A DNA stretch of 64,000 bases from Cardiocondyla obscurior (GCF_019399895.1 NC_091865.1:11289001-11353000), one strand, 5' to 3'; numbered from the stretch's first letter, positions 12,752 to 26,330 are shown. Numbers and translations are program-made. The notes: generated by a model from the sequence alone, not told the origin.

Positions 12752-15042
12752 TTATTTATATAGTAATCGAGCTATAAAAACGGTGGAATAAGGACATTTC
12801 TCTAAGTAGCTTTTTAGCCTTTTTGCATATTGAACAGAACAGTGCAAATGCAGTAAAGAGTTATTTTGCTATATTTCTACAACATATATTTTGTATACTA
12901 CTGAATGTCCCAATACACACGCGCATACACAATCGTTAGTCACGTCAGAAATATCTGACATCATATCGTTTCATTCAATCAATTTCAATTAAATCAATTC
13001 ATAAACACTTTTCTTTTTTGTTATGTCTGATATTATTAATAGTCAAAGAATAATTATCTGATACTTTTCTCTGATAATTTTTGAGTAATCATGAATAACG
13101 TTATTAATCATTATTGTTAACAATTCTTATTAAAGTTGTCTTTTTAGCATAAACTTAAATATAAGAATAAACTTAATACAGATATATTTAGTTTTAATAT
13201 CAAAATCTTATTTGTTTATCTACGTTTTAATATAGTTCAAAATTATTTTCTTTTTATGATAGAGAAAGCGCGTATATGTGTATGTGTATGTGTGTGTGCA
13301 TGGAAAAGTGAGAGTTCTTTATAACAAGATTTTATACGATAATTTATATATACATTCACCCACCCCAATTGCTATACATTAAATAATACGACATGTTAGT
13401 AACCATGTCTGTGATTTCATTTTGCTCTCTTATTTTGGAACAGTATTTTTTCTTTTTCTTTTTTTTATATGTAATTCATATAATAGAATTTTAATAATAC
13501 AATAGAGAAGTATATCAGCTACTACTACATCAATACATAAGAATGTATTCGTATTGCCAAGCTCAAAATGGTTAACTCAACAGTTAACACATTAAATCAA
13601 TAATCGCTCAATTTTTATATAACGTATATTTAGAAGTAAACATAATTTAATGAATTCTCTATGCCAAGCAATATATTAAAAAAATTGTATTAAAGGTCAT
13701 TGCGATTATCATTTATTATTAAACGCGTATCCGTATTGTGTTAAAAAATTAGAGAACTGTATCTATAAGTTAATAGTCCGTTTGTCATATACTACTACTT
13801 GGAATTATTTTATTTTTTAAATTTATTTAATTTTTTTATTTTGTGTTCTTTTTATTATTCTTTTTTAGAAAGTTTTACTTGCTCGAAACTTGCCATTTAA
13901 CAAATAATAGTTGGTAGATTTTTTAAATGCTATAGAGAAATATTCCAAGCAATAGTATAAAGCAAATCACTCTGTATGTCCAGAGATCTCACGTTTAGGG
14001 TTCATGTATTATATTATGAATTATTTTCTTATCGACATAGACGACAATTCATGATCATAATGCGAACTTATAATGCAAATATATAGGGAGTATCATCTAA
14101 CTTGAATGTCATTCATTAAATTATTGGACTTTTATAACCCTATTTCTAACGTAATTTATCTCATACATCTAATAGTTTTGCTTCAATAATGCTATGTAAA
14201 AATTTTTAGTTTAACGTGTAAAATTGGAATAGCCTTTATCTATTTCTGTAGCGTCCAATAAGTCCCCTATATGTAATATACTTATATCCGCGCATTGCAT
14301 TTTCTTTTTTTTTTTTTTTTTTTTTTTTTTACTTAATTGTAAATATGTAAATAATTACCGAGTTATTAAATATGTAATATATGTGTAAGGAACGTTAGAT
14401 TTACTAAAAAATTTGTACGTGTCTTTAATATTAAAAACTAATTTTAAAAAATAAGTATAGATAAGATTATATTTATCTTTACCATTTGTAAAAAAAAAAA
14501 AAAAAAAAAATGGCAAATTTTTATACGTTTCTTATAAGATTTAAGAAAATTGACATACTAGTGTAGAAACGTAAAATTTAATTTAGTATATATAGATCGT
14601 GAATGGCATATAAATATATAAAGAATAAGTCTTTGCGAGAAATATCTTGCCTTATTTATTACAAACATTAAAAATATTAATTTAATATTAATTTAGTATT
14701 AAAATGTAATTTAGTTTATGTTCACAATTCCATCCCATTTAAAAAAACCCGTTTAAATTTAATCGAATGTGTTTTATTGCCGCTTTTTCGCGATACCGAT
14801 TAATTCCCTCGCTTGGCTCACACTTCGCGTCCCAAGTGTAAATGTCAGCCGTCAAATAATTATAATTTAACTGTTCTAAACAAGATACATGTTGCTTCGA
14901 TATTTTCGGATTACAGCGGTAATTATATGTAATAATTAATTAAATGTATTACGCACGAATTATGTATTAATATTATTTTATATAATTTTATATATTAACC
15001 CTGATGTTATAACGCTGGCATAAAAAAATATTTTTCACTCAC
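12752..15042. other. Intergenic region downstream of the scavenger receptor
   Basis: AT-rich sequence with several AATAAA-like hexamers, poly-T/A runs near 14308-14331 and 14491-14510, and a TG-rich stretch near 13272-13300. It presumably contains the 3' UTR of the plus-strand gene. No gene is seen. Confidence 0.6.
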
Positions 15043-15455
15043 CGGTTCGATGCGCAGCAGCGGAGGTACAGCAATTGTCCTGATGCTGTAACAAAAAAAA
15101 AATAAAAAATTAAATTGTAGAAAGAAAGCTAAAAGAATATTTACTGTAAAAAAATTTTTTTTTATTAATTTAAGTGATCCTTACCCCGAGGTTGCTCCGC
15201 TGAAACAGGACGCCTTTCCGAGGCCTCCTCCTCCTCTCAGTAGTAGGATGTGTTGGATGTGCAGCAGCAGAGATGCAGTAGCTGTCCTGATGCTGTAATA
15301 AAATTAAAAAAAATTAAATTGTAGAGTGGAAGCTTAAAAGAATATTTACTGTTAAAAAAAAAAATGTTTTAATTAATTTAAAAGATTCTTACCCCGGGGT
15401 TGCTCCGCTGAAACAGGATGCCTTTCCGAGACCTCCTCCTCCTCTCAGTGGACAC
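15040..15455 (-). repeat. Tandem repeat of 207-208 bp with exon-like units on the minus strand
   Basis: Read on the minus strand, the unit runs: donor-flanked block ending in CGGAGCAACC(C/T)CGGG before gtaag, an AT-rich intron-like spacer with an attaaattgtag block, then ttacag followed by CATCAGGACA. Candidate exons are 15394 and upward (ends at 15393), 15185-15292 and 15043-15085. Spacing between equivalent splice sites is 207 bp (15085 to 15292) and 208 bp (15185 to 15393). All three blocks are open in one common frame when joined at phase 0, encoding repeats of an ERRRRxRKGxLFQRSNxG motif followed by HQDxxCxSAAAH. There is no in-frame ATG upstream within the visible block. It may be a repeated-exon gene, a spliced non-coding RNA or a decayed repeat. 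Confidence 0.7.
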
Positions 15456-15459
15456 GTCC

Positions 15460-16897
15460 TTCCTCGCACTGGCACTCGCGTAAATCACTCTCGAATCTAT
15501 TTAAATCGCGAAAACTACTTGTGAATTAAAATATTTCGCACGACCCCGGATTAACGGTACTCGCGTTAGTAAAAATTGCGACCAAAAGAAAAAATATATA
15601 TGACGATGCAATAGTGTGAGAGTCACGTACGTTACTCGTTCACCGTTCTCTAGCAGTCTCGATGTCGGATCCGCGACACACGAACTTTTTGCGTTATGAT
15701 AAAATACGTACAATAATTAGTTATAAAAGCTTCACTGTGCTCGAGTGCCGGCAGACGAATATTAAAGTAGCTACGTGACGAACGCGCGCGAGTCACGTAC
15801 GCTACCCGTACCCTTGACCTCTACGCGGCACGTGTTTGCTCGTACGCGATACGCATTTCACACGTTCTAAGCAACCGTACATACCGATTATTACACCGAA
15901 TGTTACATTTATACATCACGAACTTGCACGTACCCGTGGATGCGTTGCGATTTTTGTCTCCAATGGCTCGATTCAACCAAGTTCCCGGCACGAGAGATCA
16001 AGTATTACGTTCAATGCTACCAACTGCGTTTTCACCGACTGCGGCACATTCACCGCCTCCACAAGTTTACAGTGAGTCCACCATCTAGAAAAATACCCAA
16101 AATAAAGGTGGTAGTGCTGAAAGATAATGGTTGACTGGCTCGATCGAAATATTCGAAATAATTCTATCAATGCGAATCATCTTCGATCTCGGGTCAACTT
16201 GCTCTTTATTCTAACTAAAACAAGTTAAAGGGCAAGCTGAATCGAGATCAAAATTAATTCACACGGTGGATATAGTTTAACTCAGTTTGATCTTTACGCG
16301 GAACAGCCTAAAGAGAGAAATATATATGATGCGTAAATGTAGTAAAAATTACCTATAGAGACTCAAACGGGGCATACGAGTACTCTCCCCATACACACGA
16401 TCTATCAGGAAAGTGACTTCGTCGCTGCCGATTGCTTTCTTTATCAAGTACGATGTATTTTTCGGCACGTGCTGGAGCTCCGGCCTTGCGTGCTACACGT
16501 TCAGCGATCGACGTGATCTAGTATCAGTCTAGTGGCGTACAGCGCACGCTCCCCCTACCACCACTCTCCCCACCACTACTCTCCTCCCACGTTACGCTTG
16601 ATGGAATATTCCCAATATAATTTTGATACATTTTAAAAAAGTTCAAAATTATTTTTATATAATTTTATATAATATACATGTATTAGCCATGTGTAATAGG
16701 AATAAATACAATGCGAAAATTCAAAGACATATTGGTATAATTAATCCACAATTAAATACATTACAAAAAAAATCGCTTATATCAGAAGGTAAAGACACGT
16801 TAAACGTGAAAAGGAGCACTCTTTCAAGATTGACTCATAAAGTTTACAACAAAATTGTGTATTTCTTCTTTATCTGAAATTAAATATCATTTATCAA
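15460..16897. other. Intergenic region, no gene seen
   Basis: Mixed-composition DNA, locally GC-richer with many ACG and CGT words (about 15740-16100), then AT-rich. Several overlapping short frames at 15836-16170 on both strands are mutually exclusive and show no domain. It could hold the promoter or first exon of the repeated-exon unit to its left (minus strand) and the 3' flank of the RecQ5 gene on its right. Confidence 0.5.
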
Positions 16898-19215
16898 TTA
16901 TAACGAAGCTTGAAATTTTACTAAAAAGAAATATTTTATAAAATAATTTTTTTTAATGATTATACCAAATATTTTCTTCTTTAGCATATTGTAATGCATT
17001 TCCCTACAAATTTTTGAAAACGTTGCCTTATCCGGAAGACGTTCCGATGGGTAGTATTTCATTAAATATGACTTTAAAATTGCTGCTGTTTTAAATTGTG
17101 TAGCTTTATCTGCAGGTACTTTTATGTTGTGACTATTAGTGTTCTTATGTTTTGTAGATGTATGTACTATTTTCTCTTTTTTCTTTAATTCTATATTAGT
17201 CTTTGTTTCAAGATGCTTCTGCGGTCCTGTGTTTTTTATTTTTAATGTCTCATCACTTATATTATTACTAATTGTTTCTGTGAATTTTCTAATTGATTTG
17301 GGATCAATTTTGTCATCTAAAATCCTTTTATCGATATTTTTATTATATACATTATCACTAGTTGCTATATATTTTACACGAACAATTCTTTTTCTCTTAG
17401 ATTTTATATCACTTTCGTGACATTCAATGGATTTATAGTCTCTTTTATTTTTACTTTTATTTTCAGTTTTAATAGAATCAACAATATTATCTACTTTTAA
17501 TTTCGTTTCAACGGAAGCACTTCTTCTTTCGTTCATAGTTTTCTTTGATTTTTGTGATGATAATTGTGCTGATTCTAAAATTTGTTCATAAACTGTTTTA
17601 GCTGCTCTCTTTATATTCTTATCTGTTTTTTTTCTGCAAACTTTTGATTTACAAGAACTTGTATTTATAGATTTAGTCACATTGTTCTCATAAATTTCCC
17701 GTGCACAAACAAAACCACTTAATATTTTTTGTTGTTCAGCATTTTCGTGTATGTCTCTTTGTGCAGTATTATTAACAGGTAATTTATTAGACTGAATTTT
17801 TTGGTCTGTGTCCAACGTAGATATACACAATTTTTCTTCATTCATTATTTGTGATGCAGTTTTAAAAATAGAAGAAAGAGTTTCTTCATGACTGTTTAAC
17901 AAACAAGCACCTCCAGAAAATCGTGTATCAATTGTATCTATTTGTTCATTATTAAATATATCGTCACTATTAAAGTCATTACATTCATTATTATGAAATT
18001 TAACTGTATCATATTCACGTATAGCTTCGTATACAGTATTATTATTGGTACATTTTCGTACTGATGAAACCTGTGCGTAAATAAAGTATAAAGTATATAA
18101 AATAAAAATAATAAATACATTATAGATTTTATATGACACAATTCTTCACACAAAACAATTTTAATTTTATACAAATATTTATATAAAACATTACATACCA
18201 ATTTAGACATATCAAACTTGTATTTATTCGGTACTTTAGAATCGGAAAATATTTTATATTCTGTAGAAATGGCTATATCCTGCATATTCTGTTCCTCCGA
18301 TTTTTTGTCATTTTCCATATGCAAATGTTGGCAATTTTCAAGTAGTGCAGTTTTCAATTCATTGTAAAAATATTCCCGTATCTTAAAAAAATAATTAACT
18401 AATTAATTGTTTGCAAATATTTATAATATTTCATAAAAATAATGTGTAATGTCTTACTTGAACAGTTAAACCCTTGATTTTTTTATCTGTGCTGCTAGCT
18501 GCACGAACATGCGCTATTTTCGCATCCTTCATGTTCTGTTTTTTCACCTGTAAGAATTAAATATATCTTATTATTTGGTACTTTAACTATGCACTGTGGT
18601 GTATATATACATATAATGTACTCGCAAACTCACTTTGTCTTCCTTAGATGTACCACGCCGAAGTGCAAATTGCTCCATAATAAGTTCTTTTTGTTCTCGC
18701 CTGTCTTCAGCCATTAATTTTTCCCTCGATTCTTGTGACTCATGAAATGCGTCCCTATTATAATTTTAAACATTAGTATGTGCACCACTGCATGATATAT
18801 TTATTAAAAATATAAATTAAGCAATTATTTATATACATCTCATCGTCACTGCAGTCCATTTGTATTACACTACCCATATTGTATCGGGATTTTTTTGTAG
18901 ATCTAGTCTGGCACATTTCAAATTGGGCAATCTTCTCTTGCACTTTATCCTTATTTTTACAAACATCACACCTGTTTTTACAAGGCGGTGGAGAATCCCC
19001 GAAATACTTGGAGAATACTGCATGACGGCATCTGTATAATCACACAAAACTATTATCAGAGTATGTGAAATGCCAAGTAACATTCTCAAAAAATTGAAAC
19101 TCTTTTACTACATTCTTTTTTATGCTACCTTTTCATTTTTAAAATTAAAATTTACGCATATTAAAAGTTTCTACATAAGCGGATACTCTTTTCCGTTCTT
19201 TATTTTTATTACGAG

Positions 19216-19246
<31 letters not shown>

Positions 19247-21173
19247 AGAATAAAGATCATACTTTGCTTCTAAACAATATGCAACGCTTTTCTCAAAGTT
19301 CTGCCATTTAATTTTTACAAGTTCTGTATTATTTTTTTTAGTGGCTTCCTCTTTAATAAGAAACGAAATGGGTCCATATTCCTCATTGCTAAAATATATA
19401 CGGCAGAATGCTGGCTTGCCATCTCTGCCAGCCCTTCCTGATTCTTGATAATATGCTGCAACATTTTGAGGAACTGTCCAATGAACTACAAATCTGTAAA
19501 ATAATAAATATCCTTTTAAATCTTCCTTTACATGTAAAATTGCTTTCCAAAAATGTTGAAGCTACCTAACAGATCCCTTATCAACACCCATTCCAAAACT
19601 ACACGTTGCCGCAATAACAGGTACTTCACCCATCGTCCATTTATTCTGCACTTCATTACGTTCCGCAGTTTTCAAACCTATTCATATGTTAAAATAAAAT
19701 AACTGTATCTGTTTACAAGTTAATAGTAATGTATACTATATAAATCACATACTTCCATGATATGCAAGTGTCGTAATACCCGCAAGAGTCAATTTATGCG
19801 CAACAATTTCAGTCGCTTCTCTTTTTCTACAATAAATAATACCACAATTTCTTTTGGGCTAAAAAATATTACAAAGTATCTGTAACATTATTCTGTACAA
19901 TTCATAAAATTCTATGATAAGAAATTAAGAAAATTTAACTTACTTTAGGAATAGAATTATCCGTAGGACCAAGTGCATCCAAAATAAATTTTTTTAAGTG
20001 TATAAATGGTTGGTCTAGTAATTCTTGAAACCAAACATCATAATACAAATTAGGACGAAATACCGGTAAAGAATATATTGCTGCATTTTTCATATGTAAG
20101 CTTTGAAGAATATCATCTTTAACCTGTTAACATAATATCATAACTAAATTGTCAAAAATTAAATATACATACTTTCTTAGATGTTTTACCTGTTTTCCAG
20201 CAGTTGCTGTTAATGCAATCATAGGTATCTTGGGACATAATTTTTTGAAAGTTCCCAATTGTCTATATGTTGGCCTAAAATCATGACCCCATTCGCTTAA
20301 ACAGTGAGCTTCATCAATAACAAAGTAAGAAAGTGTTTTCTTCTTTTGCATTTGAGTTATGATATCCTGTAAATTAAACATATTATAAAAACTATTTTTA
20401 TTTTAAATTACTTTTTAAAAATAATTTAAAACTAATCTAATTATATGCAAACATGCTGAAAGATATAGAATAAAGAATATACTTTCTTTTACAATAAAAA
20501 AAAAATTTTAGAATATGATAATACCTGAAAGTGATGTTGAGCTCCCATTTCTGGAGTGACATACAATAATTTTATCTTTGGCTCATGTGACTGTAAATCT
20601 TTTGTAATCATATTTCTATCTTTACTAGTAGTAGTAGAGTTTAAAGAGCAGGCATTAATTTTCTTGTTCACCAAAAAGTCTATTTGATTCTGTAGAAGTT
20701 AAATAAATATTTAACACTAAATTAATAAATTATTTTCTTTTAAGTTTCTTTCATATAAAACAGATATAGGATAAAAATCAAGACTTTAATTGATATCATA
20801 TGTAAAGAATACCTTCATCAGAGCCAAAAGTGGCGAAAAAACAATTGCCACTTTATGCTCTTTCATTATTGCTGGTAATTGAAAACAGAGTGACTTTCCT
20901 GAGCCTGTGGGCATACACACAAATACATCTTGTTTTCCTGTAATCAACATTTATTTACTTATTAGTTTGAGTTTCAGAAAAATATCTGATAATGACAAAA
21001 AAAAAAGAGGTAAAAAACTTTATTAAAAAAATATCAGAACTATTAAAAAAGCAATTAGAAAATTAAGAAATATTTTGTTACAAACCGTTGTAAATGGCAG
21101 TAGTTGCCTGTTTCTGAATGTCATTTTTGAAATCTTCATAACCGAATTTAGACTTCAAGACACTTTGTAACAT
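16898..21173 (-). CDS. RecQ5: RecQ5-type ATP-dependent DNA helicase
   Basis: Thirteen exons, minus strand, in order: 21173-21086, 20937-20813, 20689-20525, 20366-20190, 20123-19944, 19858-19753, 19677-19566, 19493-19263, 19031-18837, 18754-18634, 18547-18458, 18381-18199 and 18070-16898. All phases match and give 981 aa, close to human RECQL5 (991 aa). Visible motifs: Walker A PTGSGKS (about 39-45), DEAH box (144-147), TATAG motif III, arginine-finger motif QESGRAGRDG (about 334-343), and the RecQ zinc site CRH...FGD...CKNRCDVC (about 396-420). No HRDC domain is seen, as expected for RecQ5 rather than BLM or WRN. The last exon encodes a Lys/Ser-rich, probably disordered tail. The final stretch (LKSYLMKYYP...FSKICREMHY) is helical and could correspond to the RNA-polymerase-II-binding SRI region; that is inference. 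Known family role: 3'-5' unwinding, restraint of recombination, and transcription-replication conflict. Confidence 0.92.
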
Positions 21174-22443
21174 TGTCACCGGTTAATTGCGCCGGTTCCA
21201 CCCTATCTTTTTCTGTTTTTTCTTAATGCCAACACACGTTAACTTCGCAGTAATAAGTAATAATCTATTATCGCGATTTTTTTCCGTTTACACACTCGAC
21301 AAACACATGTGTCTTTATCTGGACGATCTAGAGACTCTACAGTATCTAAACACACGAGGTTAGGTTCGTAAATGGACAGCTTAAAAAAAAAAAAGACGTG
21401 CATGAAGATGTAGGTGTGAGAACAATACATGTAGAGGACGCGTCTAACGATTCAACCAATAGGAGCAAAGCGTTATCTGAGTTTCATGTGGCGATTTGGT
21501 TTTCAAATTTTACCAATTTCGTGATTATTTCAGATAGATCGTCGTTTGTGGGTATTATCGATTCGAGAGCGTTTTTGCCGCCTGGCCATCTTTCCACGAC
21601 TCTCCCTTCTCACTCCTAATGGGTCGCCCTGTGGCATGCTGACTCCCTTTCGAGCGTCGACGAAGGGATCAGAGTCCTAAGGGAAACGAACATAGCCGTG
21701 CACGAGGGAGATCAAGAGGCGCTCGTCGAGCGACCGATCGACGATGTTGGAAACGCGGCTATATACATGCTGACGTTTGCGTGGCGATATCTGGAGCGGA
21801 AGAGGAACAGGACGCCACGGAGTATCGACGTTGTGTCCGCGCGGTCGTTTTTCCCTCCCCCTTCGCTCCGTTTTCTTGCACTTTTCCGGCGTCCCGGCCG
21901 AAGGACGAGCACGTGGCTCGGGGTTTCAGGTACGACGGACCCGCGCCCGTCTTCGTCGTCAACCGGAAAATCGTAGGACGTGCAAGAAGGCGGAGGAAGA
22001 CGTGGAGGGGAGAGAAAGGGAAGAAGAAGTCGCGTCATGCGACCGGAAGCAGCGTTAACGCGATTTTCACGTGGCTCGGCGTCTTCGCGGCGTGAATCGC
22101 GATCTCCCTCTCGCGCAACGACGACCTGGCGGCGAAGGTCGGAGAAAGAGGGGAGGCGACATCCTCCTTTCCGCAGAGCGGAGTATTAACGATCGCAAAC
22201 GCGTTCGTGCCTCGCAACGGGCGTTTGGTCCGATAGATCCGGGGCTCGCGGCGCCTAGTGATTAGAGCGGTGACGAAAGCGGTGGTAGGGGAGGAGACGA
22301 AGAAAGAGGACGAAAAATATATAACAGGAGAGGTCGAACGCGGAGGCTGAGGAAAGGCGTCGACGGAGGACGCCGCGCGCGTCGAGTAATATTTCTTGAT
22401 TTTTCCTAATTTTACCGTCGGCGGGAAAAAGAAAAAAGAAAAC
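21174..22443. promoter_or_regulatory. Divergent promoter region between RecQ5 and the zinc-finger gene
   Basis: About 1.3 kb separates the RecQ5 start codon (21173, minus) from the leader of the plus-strand zinc-finger gene. Composition changes from AT-rich to strongly GC- and CpG-rich from about 21540 onward, as in a broad insect promoter. Open frames on both strands between 21398 and 22445 overlap one another, lack domains and follow from the GC richness. A bidirectional promoter is inferred; no TATA box is convincing. Confidence 0.5.
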
Positions 22444-23135
22444 ATGGCGGGCTACCACCATCGCTGTCGTTGCCATCACTGTTAGCAGCGTCACCGTTGC
22501 TTGCGTGCCCACGTCGCGCCTCCATTGTGGGGAGAGAGCAGACGTAAACACGAACGTACGTAAGCACGTCCGGTTGGAATTTCCGTAGCGTAAACCTGTA
22601 AAAATTTTTGTTTTCTTTTTTTCTTTTAGATCACGTACTTATCGGTAAAAAACGGCATTGTTGCTGCGATCGAACAACAATAGAAAGAAGGCGAGCCGGC
22701 ATGGCCGACGCGCTTACTTGGACTCGATATCGGCCTGATAAAGATTTTTAATCGCTCTCAGCTGGCAAGAGTCGAGTCAAGAACGGCGGACGACAAGCGT
22801 TCGAGCGCTCGCAACGAGAGCCGAGAGCACCGCCGTTCCCATCGTCCCGTGCAACGCGTGAATGCGCCAGCAGCAGTAGCAGTAGCAGCGGCGGCGGCGG
22901 CGGTGGTGGCAGCAAGAACACGGCGACGGTAGTGGAGGCGACAACGAGAGTCGCGACGGGTGCCATAAACGTAATCGAAATCGTTATTGCAGGCGAGATC
23001 AGAGTCCGACGATGATGGTGGCTCGCGCCGGACGATAGAGAACGCGGTGGATTAATTATTCCTGCACGGCCAGGAAGAGAGAGAGAGAGAGAAAAGGCGA
23101 AAGAGAAGGAGAGAGAGAGAGAGCGCGCGCGCGCC
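22444..23135 (+). promoter_or_regulatory. Likely 5' leader of the zinc-finger gene, with short upstream ORFs
   Basis: GC-rich stretch containing a candidate 70-nt leader intron (donor gtaagc at 22560, strong polypyrimidine acceptor ending at 22629). Two short upstream frames begin in good start contexts: 22444-22485 (13 codons plus stop) and 22701-22751 (16 codons plus stop). CAG/CGG trinucleotide runs lie at about 22868-22910, and GA repeats at 23079-23092 and 23109-23122, just before the main start at 23136. Transcription of this region is inferred. Confidence 0.45.
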
Positions 23136-23857
23136 ATGTTTCCTGCGGCAGGCAAGGGCGAGCGAAGAAGTCTGCGCGGAAGCGCGCGGCTCTCGTCCAA
23201 GATGTCGGGAAGGTCGGCCCGGTTGCGTGTTCTGCGACCGCGGCCGCAGCACCGGACTCCGAGGCGGGCCAGAGCGGAGCCCGTCGGCGTCCACGCGACG
23301 ACGGCTGAACCGGAAGGTAACCTTAAAGGAGCCGCGACGAGTCGCGAGGTGGAACACGATGCGAAGAAGCAGCACGACGCGAAGAAGGGCGAAGACGCGG
23401 GCACGGCCGACACTGTGAGCAAGGCTGCGGGCGAGATAGACGAGGACGACAACAATGACGAGTTGACGATGACCGCCGTCAAAGCCGATGAGGATGAGGG
23501 AGCGGAGGTAGACGCAACGCTGGTGGACGGCGACGTTGATGTTAACGTTGACGTGGACGTGGATGTGGACGTAGATGTGGATGTGGACGTGAACATTGTT
23601 AACGCCGAGGAGGAGACGATCAACATCGACACGAACGAGCAAGCGTCTTATGAGTGCAAAACCTGTGAGCCACCCAAAACCCTCTCGAGCATCAAGGCCT
23701 ATTTCGAACACCTGCGAAAGGAGCACAAGTACAAGGTAGGCATCCGCAAGGACACTTGCTTTTTTTTTTTACAGATTTATCTCTCGAGTTTGCCTCGTTT
23801 CGTATTTTGCTATCGTGCTTTTACGGAAGGTCTTTGATTAATTTATTTATTTGTTTG

Positions 23858-23950
<93 letters not shown>

Positions 23951-26293
23951 CTTCTTTGTTCTTCCTTCTTTAACATGGCCGTTTTTAAAACGGAAGGTAC
24001 GGACGAAATTAAGAGACAATTCCATTTTAAAAACGGATGGTGGCCTGATAGTTATGGTGTCATTAGGGGTGCGATATTATCGTTGTGGTTTTTTTTTTTT
24101 CTTTGCGTGATTGCCGCAATTCCATTAATAAAGCGTGTTAAGTAAAACAAAGCATATCAAGCATACACTCATAGGTCGCAGGAAAATGTTTTCTTGTAAT
24201 TTTTAGGGCAAAAACGGGCACAATCCAGTCGAAAATCGTTGCCCTGCGTGTTCGTATGTCGCATTGAACGTGAAAGATCTTGAAACTCACCAAAGAGTGC
24301 ATCATTTGAAAAGAAAATTCTTTCGATGCGCAAAATGCGATTACGTGACGCACATCAGAGCGCGTTATACTAAGCATGTTAAATATCATTCTATGCCGAT
24401 GATCAAGTGCGATGCTTGTGATTTTAGTTCAGCGTATAAGGTTTGTTCCTCACCTACTACTTGGTTTCCCAGCGATGTGTTTAAACATATCAAAAACTTT
24501 TCAGGGTTTCAAAAAAGCTTGCGATTATACTTTGAGATTATGTAGATTATATGTGTCTTTAACGCTATTTTTCAGTGGAATCTAGAAAGACACATGCGGA
24601 ATCATGGAGGTGGAGGTGCTTTCAAATGTCGTGCATGTAATTTTACTGCTGATATTCGTCAGAGCTTAACGGTGCATGAGTCGTATCATCATGACCCACC
24701 TGTGGGTCAAGTCAACCGCAAAAGTAATAACGCTTTCGAACGTAAGCCACGAAATAGTCCAAAACGTTATAATCAGGTATTATAAGCACGTATATAATCG
24801 TAGTTTCGTTCGTTAGAACATGTCGATTAATCATCGCCGTATAACGTATTTAATGTCTCCTAGGTTGGAGCCAGTGACTTTCGAGAAGCGTTAAATAAAA
24901 GCGGCAGTACTACCACATCGGTCGGTTCTTCTGATTCGTTCATGTCAGATCAGTCGTTAATTTCGATAGACGATAAGAAAAGTGCCCTGGCTAGCGCGGA
25001 GTGCATCGCACTAAAATGCGAAGAAAAAGGCTGCCAATTTATAACAGCTTGGGATTCCGAGATGCAACGTCATTTAGCAGAATGTCACGCGCCGGTTAGT
25101 CCATCAAAACCAAGAAAGCCACTGCCAATGTTAATTCCATTGAGCCTTACAAGCTCTAAACCCAATAACACGCTCAGCGGTAACGGGCCACCTACGACTT
25201 TGCTGAAGGTTCCACGTGTCAGAGTGAGACCTGAACTGGCACAAATCGCGAGAGATACAGAACTGGCTAAAATATATGGAAACAAGGAGGTTGGTTGTAA
25301 TCAGTAATTGATTTTGTTACCTTTAAAAAAAAAAATATGTGAAATACATGACAATTTATCGGTGGATGGCTATCATCTGTTTTCAGGCCGCGAGTTCGAA
25401 GAGGAATGTCAATACCGCGGCTGGTGTATTTGAAAGAAAAAATGCTTCCTTCTTCGATAAACTGAAAGAAAAACTAACGACGACAGCGACGTCGGTTAAT
25501 AACGGTGTACCGGAGGTAGCTGTAAGTAGTGAGAACGACTTGAAATGCTGGTGTACGTTTAAAGCTAGTAGCATGGAAGAGCTAGCTTGCCACAAACAGA
25601 CACATCACACCGCGCTCAGCGTGTCCGTGGGCACGACACGTTGTCCTAAATGTAGAAGACGTTGCAAGAGTACAACTGATCTCCAAACGCATATACAATG
25701 CTGCCATTCGCGCAACGACACAACGCCGTCCATCGATAGTAGTTTAGAGAAAATATCAAATCGCTCAGACGTCCGCATGACTTCGTACCGTGATGAATAC
25801 TCTTTTCCGTCGCAAATGGATTGGGATGCGAATCTCAAAGGAATAAATTCTTCTGGACCTCCGGTACGGTGCTTGTTAATAATGCTTTAAATATGTACAA
25901 TAAGAAAATACACTGCGCAACCGCGATTCTAATGATGTCATCGTAAAATATGTGTAAAAAGCGACTGAAAAGTTAGTAGAATGCATTTATGAAAATTCTA
26001 TATGAAGTAATTCTTGTTGCTATGTATTCTATTTTGGCTATGTGTTTTATAATTTCTCATTTCTGTAAATTAGTCAAAAACCTACGAGTGTTGCTATTGT
26101 TGTTAGTGTTGGCACAAGATATCTTGTAGAAGTATAAAGAAGCTCTGTATCGCGAAAGGGTGAGCGTTGATTAGAAACTAGAGCGAGCTTCGTTGTTTTT
26201 CTTTTTATTTATTATTAAGAATGTGCTTTACATATTGCATAGTGGATGTCGAGCATCTCTTTTACTATTTCGTTCTTAGTTTACTTCTAGTTT

Positions 26294-26330
<37 letters not shown>

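Noticed and set aside
17938..18357. Frame reading from one RecQ5 exon into the next intron
   Set aside because: The part after 18199 is intronic read-through; clean donor at 18198 and acceptor before 18070 join two coding exons in phase.
21398..22445. Cluster of overlapping frames between RecQ5 and the zinc-finger gene
   Set aside because: Several frames on both strands are open simultaneously because of few stop codons in CpG-rich DNA; best explained as promoter and leader.
22748..23726. Long minus-strand open frames (up to 294 aa) antisense to the zinc-finger leader and first exon
   Set aside because: They are produced by the Asp-Val hexamer repeat, GA runs and GC richness; composition is Ser/Thr/Arg low complexity with no domain, while the plus strand has a phase-consistent coding exon.
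23756..24145. Plus-strand frame with a long Ser-Leu run and its Arg-Glu antisense
   Set aside because: Translation of the (TC)n microsatellite inside an intron.
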